Of a DNA stretch of 19,579 nucleotides, positions 14,402-19,579 are shown piece after piece. The position numbers and the translations under genes are program-made. The first letter of the stretch is position 1, and every line of letters begins with the position of its first letter. The notes under the pieces were generated by a model. The model saw only the letters and a program-made list of their open reading frames with translations. It had not been told where the DNA came from and ran no database searches. This DNA comes from CAZIUL01 sp964542475. Its GTDB lineage: Bacteria > Planctomycetota > B15-G4 > CAYZWU01. The stretch lies in contig CAZIUL010000073.1 of the NCBI GenBank assembly GCA_964542475.1, positions 1 to 19,579 on the forward strand, read 5' to 3'.

Positions 14402-15892
14402 TCACTGTCCGCGTTTTTTATGGCATTCGACGCACTGGTGCGGGCCGGTGCCCATTTCCCTGTGGCAACCCATGCACCGCTGGTGATATGCCCCCACGAT
14501 TCCCGGTTTGTGAGGCTTTTTTAGGTCGAACAGCGCCCGGACGTGGCACACGCTGCACCTTGTCGCCTTGTTGTCAGGGTTGTAGTGATGGCATTCGACA
14601 CAGTCGCCCATCATTTCTGAATGAAAGGAATGGGGAAACGCAACCGCATCGAACTTGTCCGAGTACTGGTCTATGATAACCAGTTCCGGCCCTTTGTCAT
14701 CCCACTCGGGGGGCTTGGAAGCTACGGCTGAATCCCCGGCTGTTCCTTTGTGGCAGGCTGCGCAAGGCGCAAGAGCTTTGGGGCCCTCCCCTTCCTTTAG
14801 GTTGTGGCAGCCTATGCAGGAGAAGGGCGATTTTTTGTCGTGGTAAACCGATGCATGGCCCGGACCGTGGGAAGCGCCCTTCATCTTCAGGCCGGATGCC
14901 GCGTGGCATTGATGACAGATCTTATGGGAAAGCGAAAAGTTCTCGTCGAACCTGTTGAGAGCGCCGATATGAAGGCGATGGCATCCCATGCACTTTTCCG
15001 TACGGGATTCGTGGCCCTTGTGATCGAACGTAACAGCAGGCATCACACCGCCTGCGAGCCGCATCTCAACCGAGTCCGTCTTGCCCTGTATCGCTGGAAA
15101 CACGGGCTTGTGTGCAGCGGCATCGGGACGCGTTTTTTTGCCATGGCAACCCGCGCATTCCTTCGGGCCGGCGGCTTCACCTGATCCGGTCATGGACCGG
15201 TGGCAATCGAGGCACTGGCCGTGGGCCGCTCTTTTCAGGGTTCTCACTTCGATGCCGGGGTGGGTCCGTGTTTCCATGTACGATGGAGGCGCGCCGGACT
15301 CGCGAAAATGGCATCTCAGGCATGGGCCTTCATCGCCTTCAACATATTTTGTTGCGCCTGATTCTTCGTCGTAAACATGATGACACTCCTCGCAGCCCTT
15401 CGTCTCCATGACCGCCAGGTGAAGCGCGTGTTCGAACGCGGCGGGAGCGCACATGATCCGGGCTTCGTTTCCCTTGGAGTGGCACCCCTCGCAGGTGACC
15501 GAGCCGGCTGAAAGACCGTCGCCCCTTCTTTCAGCGTGACAGGCGATGCATCTGTCGTGATACGCATCCATCAGGGCAGGTTTGTTTCCGTCGCTTTCCA
15601 GGACGTGGCACAACGTGCATGACGATTCGCTGCCCTGGCGATAAACGAGCGCACCCTCCTGTTCGTCGAAGAGATGATGGCACTTTTCGCAGCTTTTATC
15701 TCCAAGAATGGATGTGTGCCCGTCATGATCGAAAACAACCGGCGGTCGCTCCAGTCCTTTGAAAGCTTTTTCGTGCGCCAGGGTCGCCACAGCAGGCTTT
15801 TCTTCCTGCGCCTGGGGTCCTGCGGCAGCTCCGGACAGAATGATGGCAAACAAACCGGCCGCAAAAACAAAACCCGACAATCCGTAAGACAT
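14402..15892 (-). CDS. hmcA: HmcA-like 16-heme periplasmic cytochrome c
   Basis: An exported multiheme cytochrome of 496 residues with 16 CXXCH sites. The first cysteines lie near residues 68, 92, 115, 134; 167, 191, 227, 246; 301, 326, 359, 377; and 431, 446, 473, 487. These fall into four groups of four, and each group is headed by an FxHxxH motif (FDHDGH, FEHALH, FDHKGH, FPHSFH), as in tetraheme cytochrome c3, so the protein reads as four c3-like modules. An N-terminal signal peptide (hydrophobic about 5-22, AGA-type end) sends it to the periplasm. The 16-heme count equals that of Desulfovibrio HmcA. ATG 15892 is chosen because AGAGGA lies 8 nt upstream; GTG 15898 would be only 2 nt from it. 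It should receive electrons from periplasmic hydrogenases or formate dehydrogenases via c3. Confidence 0.93.
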   Translation of the reverse strand: MSYGLSGFVFAAGLFAIILSGAAAGPQAQEEKPAVATLAHEKAFKGLERPPVVFDHDGHTSILGDKSCEKCHHLFDEQEGALVYRQGSESSCTLCHVLESDGNKPALMDAYHDRCIACHAERRGDGLSAGSVTCEGCHSKGNEARIMCAPAAFEHALHLAVMETKGCEECHHVYDEESGATKYVEGDEGPCLRCHFRESGAPPSYMETRTHPGIEVRTLKRAAHGQCLDCHRSMTGSGEAAGPKECAGCHGKKTRPDAAAHKPVFPAIQGKTDSVEMRLAGGVMPAVTFDHKGHESRTEKCMGCHRLHIGALNRFDENFSLSHKICHQCHAASGLKMKGASHGPGHASVYHDKKSPFSCIGCHNLKEGEGPKALAPCAACHKGTAGDSAVASKPPEWDDKGPELVIIDQYSDKFDAVAFPHSFHSEMMGDCVECHHYNPDNKATRCSVCHVRALFDLKKPHKPGIVGAYHQRCMGCHREMGTGPHQCVECHKKRGQ

Positions 15893-15921
15893 GGTCACAA
15901 TCCTCTTCCGTGAAAGGTTTA

Positions 15922-17244
15922 CTAGGTCTCCATGACATCCACAAGGATCTCACTGATGAACTTGACATGCACGCCGAGTTCGTACGCCTTGATGACATCC
16001 TCGATGCCGCTGTGGCAGTTGTGGCACGGCGTGCAGATCACCTCGGCGCCGGTGGCGGAGATCTGTTCCGCCTTGACGCGGTTGCTTCTCATCCTGGAGC
16101 CCTTCCATGGAGGTCCGCAGTTGATGGTGCCGCCGCCTGCCATGCAGCAGTAGTTGTGCTCGAACCTCGGGCTGATATCCCTGAAATTCTCGCACGTCGC
16201 GTTCATCACGTAGCGGAGCTTTTCACCAAGCCCTCTTCCGCGCACCGTGTTGCACGGGTCCTGGACAGTGATCGGCTCCTTGTACTTTTCCTTTATCTTG
16301 ATCCGCCCCTCTTTGATGATGTCGTAGTAGTACTCGATCGCATGCAACATGGGGATCGGCGGCTTCTTCCACGACAGCCACTTGGGCCCGTCGTACACCG
16401 CGCCGCGGAATGCGTGGCCGCACTCGCCCATGACCACCTTCTTCACCTTCAGGCGGAGCGCGGTGTCCCAGTGGAGCTTCTCCACCCTTCCCATGGTTTC
16501 GAAGTCGCCCGAGTACATGGCCATGTTGCTGTTGTCCCACCCGTCCGTGGCAGGCATGGTCCAATCCGCCCCCGCGGCCTTGAAGATCACGGCCATGTTC
16601 CCAATGAGCTGGGCGAGGATCTTGGGCTCGGGCGCGATGACCGAGTACATGATTTCAGCACCCTCCTTGTCGATGGGGATGCGAACGCCCGGAACCTCGA
16701 GGCATGCCTCGTCCTCCTGCCACTGCAGGGTGTCGATCCACTCGTCGGCCTGAACCCACATCTGGTTCATTGTGGCGGCGTGGCTGTTTGTAGTGTCCTG
16801 CAGGTACTGGGGAACCACGCCGAGCAGGTTGCAGATCCTTCGTACCACCAGGAGCAGGTAGGCGATGTCAATGCCGAACGGGCAGTACATGCTGCATCTG
16901 CGGCAAACAGCGCATTCGGTGAACGCGATCCTCGCGGCTTTCTTGATGAACTCGGCATCCACCTTCCCCTTCTTCTTTACCATTTCCCAGATCGTGTTCT
17001 TTACCTTGCCAACAGGTGAAAAATCAGGGTCCTTGTCGCGCGACAGGTATGTGTGGCAGGCATCCGAGCAGAGGCCGCAGTGAACGCAGGTGTTCAGGTA
17101 CACCTTGAGCTTGCCCCCGCACTCGTTGTTGAGGACGTTCATTATTGTGCTGGTGATCCGGTCCTGTGTCAGGTTCTTTATGCTTTCATCCAACCCCGGA
17201 TCATTGACCAGCTCTTCCGGGGTTTTGGTCGTCTCTTTGCTCAT
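15922..17244 (-). CDS. tmcB: TmcB-like cytoplasmic Fe-S protein (HdrD/CCG family)
   Basis: A 440-residue cytoplasmic electron-transfer subunit related to HdrD and HmcF. Two [4Fe-4S] motifs are C53/C56/C59/C63 (CVHCGLCSDAC) and C111/C114/C117/C121 (CAVCRRCSMYC). The CCG-type cysteines are C331 (QDPCN), C366/C367 (NYCCMAGGG) and C404/C407 (CTPCHNC). The start is ATG 17244, with AAAGGA 8 nt ahead; the frame is open to 17883 but overlaps tmcC there and has no support. It follows tmcC by 20 bp. Unlike HmcF it lacks the long N-terminal extension. The name rests on pairing with a short cytochrome b and a Trp-rich propeller gene, as in the Tmc complex; a second HmcF-like protein is the alternative. 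Confidence 0.83.
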   Translation of the reverse strand: MSKETTKTPEELVNDPGLDESIKNLTQDRITSTIMNVLNNECGGKLKVYLNTCVHCGLCSDACHTYLSRDKDPDFSPVGKVKNTIWEMVKKKGKVDAEFIKKAARIAFTECAVCRRCSMYCPFGIDIAYLLLVVRRICNLLGVVPQYLQDTTNSHAATMNQMWVQADEWIDTLQWQEDEACLEVPGVRIPIDKEGAEIMYSVIAPEPKILAQLIGNMAVIFKAAGADWTMPATDGWDNSNMAMYSGDFETMGRVEKLHWDTALRLKVKKVVMGECGHAFRGAVYDGPKWLSWKKPPIPMLHAIEYYYDIIKEGRIKIKEKYKEPITVQDPCNTVRGRGLGEKLRYVMNATCENFRDISPRFEHNYCCMAGGGTINCGPPWKGSRMRSNRVKAEQISATGAEVICTPCHNCHSGIEDVIKAYELGVHVKFISEILVDVMET

Positions 17245-17264
17245 CTGAAATCCTTTTGCGGGTT

Positions 17265-17912
17265 TTACCAATCTTTTGAGTTTCTGACGGAGCCGAACTC
17301 GGATCCCATGTACATGCGGCTGAACACGAAAAAGAGCATGTGGGTGAGGCGCGTGAACGGTATGGCTGCGAGCCAGACAGCTCCTGTCACCATGTGGAGA
17401 ACGATTACCGTGTCGTAGTCGAACCACTGGTGGTAGGCGATGAAGCCTGTGACAAAAGGCGCTAGCACCACGATGAGGATCAAAAAGTCCGAAAGGAACG
17501 AAACGTTTCTCACCGAGGGGGACAGAACTCTTCTGAAAAAGAAGAAGACGCCGCCTGCTATGACAAGAACCGTCATGATGTCGGTCATCAGCTCGGGCAG
17601 GCTTGCCAGGCCAAAACCCCACGACTGCCTGAGAAGCACGTTGTGCGCGCACAAAAGAACCGGCGTTGCGATCAGGCAGATGTGGAAAAGGAACGATATG
17701 ACCGTGAAGATCGGCTTCAGCCTCATGTTTCTCGATCCGAACGGCACCACCCAGTGGATGAGCGAACGAAAACCGAACCTGAGGTCGAAGTAGGGGAGAA
17801 CGCTTTTCTCTTTCTTGGCCAGCGAGTACATCGATACTAGCTGGTATATGCTGCCCCCGGCGAAGAGAATGAAAGCGATCCACACAAGGGGTCCGCGTGC
17901 GAACTCGTACAC
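17265..17912 (-). CDS. tmcC: TmcC-like membrane cytochrome b subunit
   Basis: A 215-residue membrane protein with five helices (PLVWIAFILFAGGSIYQLV; FTVISFLFHICLIATPVLL; a third near DIMTVLVIAGGVFFFF; a fourth near FLILIVVLAPFVTGFI; a last near VLHMVTGAVWLAAIPF). Histidines in FLFHIC, CAHNVL, AYHQW, VLHMV and LTHML are candidate b-heme ligands, as in NarI-type cytochromes b. It would carry electrons through the membrane to TmcB. It is shorter than hmcE and clearly a different gene of the same broad type. It lies 98 bp after tmcD with a hairpin in between and 20 bp before tmcB. Confidence 0.82.
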   Translation of the reverse strand: MYEFARGPLVWIAFILFAGGSIYQLVSMYSLAKKEKSVLPYFDLRFGFRSLIHWVVPFGSRNMRLKPIFTVISFLFHICLIATPVLLCAHNVLLRQSWGFGLASLPELMTDIMTVLVIAGGVFFFFRRVLSPSVRNVSFLSDFLILIVVLAPFVTGFIAYHQWFDYDTVIVLHMVTGAVWLAAIPFTRLTHMLFFVFSRMYMGSEFGSVRNSKDW

Positions 17913-17942
17913 CTTTTCAATCCTCCCTGATACCTGTTGTGC

Positions 17943-17989
17943 CGGACACTCGCATCCAGCGGGCGTTCAGCCCGCGGTACGGATGTCCG
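17943..17989 (-). other. Hairpin between tmcD and tmcC
   Basis: Nested complementary blocks form an interrupted stem-loop: CGGAC (17943-17947) with GTCCG (17985-17989), ATCC (17954-17957) with GGAT (17981-17984), and GCGGGC (17959-17964) with GCCCGC (17970-17975) around the loop GTTCA. No T-run follows on the minus strand, so it looks more like an mRNA-stabilising or processing stem, or a REP-like element, than an intrinsic terminator. It could set different levels of tmcD and the downstream genes. Confidence 0.55.
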
Positions 17990-18010
17990 TGCATGGCAAA
18001 AAAACGAACG

Positions 18011-19279
18011 TCACACCGCGATTGTCGAGACCGGTATGACCTTGCGATAAAACTTGTCACCTTCCCGCGCCCTGACGAGAAGCTTTTTCCCGTCCGGGCT
18101 GAACACCGGGCTCCACAAGGCGTCGAACGGTTTGCTCCAGACCGAGCCGTTCACAGCCACGAAATATTTTCCTCCCTTTTCGACCTTTGCGGCCACCATG
18201 CCGCTGTCCGGGCTGAACACCGGATCCCATGCCATGTCAAAGGTTTCCTTCCAGGGTTTTCCGTTCGTAACGATGCTCCATTTTTCACCGCCCTTGGCGA
18301 TTGCCGCCACATTTTTTCCGTCCGGGCTGAACACCGGGTCCAGCACACAGTCGTCGAACCTGATGCCCCAGGGGGTGTCATCAATTACGATTGTCCACTT
18401 GCCGAATTCGGGCGCGCCCACGGCAGCGATAGTTTTTCCGTCCGGGCTGAACGTTGTGCGCCAAAGCTGTGTATACCTCTTGTTCCATATAACGTTGCCC
18501 TCTTCCGCCAAAGTCCATCCGCTGCCGGTTTTGACGGGCGCGATCACGCTTTTTTCTCCGGGCCTGAAAACAGGTTCCCACACGCAGCCGAACTTTTCTG
18601 ACCATACCTTTCCGTTTTTCGCGATGGAGTAGTCGCGGATCCCGAACCTGACCTCGGCAGCCGCCTCTTCGCCGTCGTCGCTGAATACGGGTGCGTACAC
18701 GTTTATGAATCTCTTGCCCCATACGCTTCCGTTGACAGCCACGGACCATGTGCCTTTCATGAAACCCGGCACATCCGCCTCGTCCAAAGGCTCGACCTGG
18801 GCTGCCGCGACAACCTTTTTGCCGTCTTTCGAAATCGAGAATTCCCGGATGGACTTGAAAGCTTTTTCCCAGGCCTTCCCATCCACGAGCATGTAGTAGT
18901 TCGCACCTTCTTTTGCCTGAATTGCGATATGCCCGCCGTCAATGCTGAACTTGGTGTTCCATGCGTACTCGAAGGTGCTTTCCCACGGCACGTCGTCCAC
19001 TGCCAGGGTCCACTCGTCATCGCTCATGCAAAGCCCTGTCAGGCGGCTGTCCGGGGAGAACTTCAGATACCACAGCCTCTCGAAGGTCTTTTCCCACGGC
19101 ACGCCGTTGACAAGCGCGGTGTACTCGTCCTCATCGTCCACAGCGGCAACAGCTACCTTTTCCCCGTCATCGCTCGCTACGAACTCGTGAATCGCGGGGT
19201 ATTTTTCTTTCATCTCGGCCAGGTCGGCAAGGCACTTCTCTTCCGTTTCCCAGTCCCAGTTTTCGTACCGGAGCGTCAA
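18011..19279 (-). CDS. tmcD: TmcD-like Trp-rich beta-propeller protein
   Basis: A 422-residue protein built from about nine repeats of roughly 40 residues with the pattern W..xF...W.PVFSPDGK..AA, for example VNGVPWEKTFERLWYLKFSP and PWKETFDMAWDPVFSPDSG. This is a WD40/TolB-like beta-propeller, strongly enriched in tryptophan. There is no signal peptide, so it should be cytoplasmic. In the Desulfovibrio Tmc complex the Trp-rich TmcD is a subunit without a cofactor, and its role is unclear. TTG 19279 is the start, with AAGGAG 8 nt upstream; no ATG fits. It is the first gene of the minus-strand unit, whereas in Desulfovibrio tmcD comes last. The symbol is assigned from composition and context, since propellers diverge fast. 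Confidence 0.72.
   Translation of the reverse strand: MTLRYENWDWETEEKCLADLAEMKEKYPAIHEFVASDDGEKVAVAAVDDEDEYTALVNGVPWEKTFERLWYLKFSPDSRLTGLCMSDDEWTLAVDDVPWESTFEYAWNTKFSIDGGHIAIQAKEGANYYMLVDGKAWEKAFKSIREFSISKDGKKVVAAAQVEPLDEADVPGFMKGTWSVAVNGSVWGKRFINVYAPVFSDDGEEAAAEVRFGIRDYSIAKNGKVWSEKFGCVWEPVFRPGEKSVIAPVKTGSGWTLAEEGNVIWNKRYTQLWRTTFSPDGKTIAAVGAPEFGKWTIVIDDTPWGIRFDDCVLDPVFSPDGKNVAAIAKGGEKWSIVTNGKPWKETFDMAWDPVFSPDSGMVAAKVEKGGKYFVAVNGSVWSKPFDALWSPVFSPDGKKLLVRAREGDKFYRKVIPVSTIAV
18091..18457 (-). repeat. Direct DNA repeats inside the propeller gene
   Basis: The block GTCCGGGCTGAACACCGG recurs on the plus strand near 18092, 18206 and 18320, with a partial copy (GTCCGGGCTGAACG) near 18440. The spacing is about 114-120 bp, one propeller blade. 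These encode the PVFSPDG turn in successive blades. Near-identity at DNA level suggests recent duplication or ongoing conversion of blades. Confidence 0.75.
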
Positions 19280-19308
19280 AACCGTGTCTCCTTATTTCAA
19301 TCAGCCGG

Positions 19309-19342
19309 CCGGACCGATAAAGGGCCGGACATGCTGGTCCGG
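19309..19342 (-). promoter_or_regulatory. Leader of tmcD with two mutually exclusive stems
   Basis: The expected 5' leader, about 105 nt, carries GTCCGG/CCGGAC blocks that can pair in two ways. CCGGAC (19325-19330) can pair with GTCCGG (19337-19342) around a 6-nt loop. Alternatively CCGGACC (19309-19315) can pair with GGTCCGG (19336-19342). The shared arm makes the stems exclusive. The tmcD ribosome-binding site (AAGGAG, near 19288-19293) lies shortly downstream. This may be an attenuation or translation switch, or chance in GC-rich DNA. Confidence 0.35.
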
Positions 19343-19391
19343 ATGATGCGGGTGTGGTGGAAGTCAAAAATCAGGGATAATAAAACCTAGA

Positions 19392-19420
19392 ATTTTATCA
19401 GCGGACCGAAGCAGTTTCAA
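19392..19420 (-). promoter_or_regulatory. Sigma-70-like promoter of the tmc-hmc unit
   Basis: On the minus strand, TTGAAA (19420-19415) and TAAAAT (19397-19392) are separated by exactly 17 bp, a good sigma-70 match. It lies about 115 bp before the TTG of the first gene. The surrounding DNA is AT-rich, in contrast to the GC-rich leader that follows. No equally good promoter was noticed further down the unit, which supports a long single transcript. Confidence 0.65.
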
Positions 19421-19526
19421 ACAATAATCATGCGTTCTAAAAAATGAAAATGCTCTATCTTCATACAGAACCGCGATTTCCTACTATTTTGATATATAAC
19501 TAGCCGGGTATGCGGAGGTTCAAGCC

Positions 19527-19568
19527 CGCTTATTTCATACTCTTCGTCGCGAGGTGCCGTAAACTGTG
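19527..19568 (-). repeat. Right copy of terminal inverted repeat
   Basis: These 42 bases are the reverse complement of 1-43 except for one indel and one or two substitutions. Eleven further bases follow to the window end, so the repeat is not cut off at the tip here. Inward of the repeat (19500-19526) the sequence does not match the left side, so the homology ends at the same place in both copies. Confidence 0.85.
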
Positions 19569-19579
19569 TTGTGGCAAGG

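Noticed and set aside
15910..17019. 369-codon open frame on the plus strand, opposite tmcB
   Set aside because: It is antisense to a gene with complete Fe-S motifs, has His/Val/Asp-rich composition typical of reversed GC-rich codons, and shows no recognisable domain.
15922..17883. Extended 653-codon version of tmcB
   Set aside because: The first 213 codons overlap tmcC in another frame and read as basic, His-rich nonsense; the ATG at 17244 has a proper ribosome-binding site.
18091..18457. Regular repeats as a CRISPR array
   Set aside because: The repeats are coding, spaced about 115-120 bp apart and encode propeller blade turns; the spacers are also related to each other.
1..19579. Transposon or integrative element with its own transposase
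   Set aside because: Despite the inverted ends, no transposase, integrase, resolvase or tRNA attachment site was found in any frame; the border hypothesis is kept only as a finding.

Overview
The window looks like a piece of a sulfate-reducing or syntrophic member of the Desulfobacterota (former Deltaproteobacteria). The evidence is a Hmc-type transmembrane redox complex with a 16-heme cytochrome, next to Tmc-type subunits. Both complexes are characteristic of sulfate reducers. The assignment is by protein family only; no taxonomic marker is present.

Left third, plus strand (about 80-5808): an iron-uptake cluster. A promoter with an overlapping palindrome drives a DtxR-family regulator fused to a FeoA domain, then feoA, feoB with an unusually long charged insertion, a short FeoB-associated cysteine-rich membrane protein and an unrecognised 92-residue protein. 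After a strongly folded intergenic stretch comes an OprB-family outer-membrane porin that starts with TTG. The likely logic is iron-controlled Fe(II) import across the inner membrane, with the porin as a possible, unproven, outer-membrane partner.

Right two thirds, minus strand (19420 down to 5877): what looks like one long transcription unit converging on the porin. It starts from a good sigma-70-like promoter and a GC-rich foldable leader, then tmcD (cytoplasmic Trp-rich propeller), tmcC (membrane cytochrome b), tmcB (cytoplasmic CCG-domain Fe-S protein), hmcA (16 hemes in four cytochrome-c3-like modules), hmcB (periplasmic 4x[4Fe-4S]), hmcC (NrfD-like), hmcE (cytochrome b) and hmcF (cytoplasmic CCG-domain Fe-S protein). 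It continues with a HEAT-repeat protein, a response regulator, a two-PAS histidine kinase and a second response regulator. Together these can move electrons between a periplasmic c-type cytochrome pool and cytoplasmic HdrD-like proteins, with redox signalling genes attached.

The most interesting point is the merging of Tmc and Hmc parts in one operon with no tmcA and no recognisable hmcD. HmcA may therefore be the shared periplasmic electron entry for two cytochrome b/CCG modules. The two window ends carry a near-perfect inverted repeat of about 42 bp, with a 14-bp partial copy at the convergent junction near 5840. This is either a dispersed repeat where a contig breaks, or the borders of an element; no transposase or integrase is present. 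No tRNA, rRNA or CRISPR array was seen.
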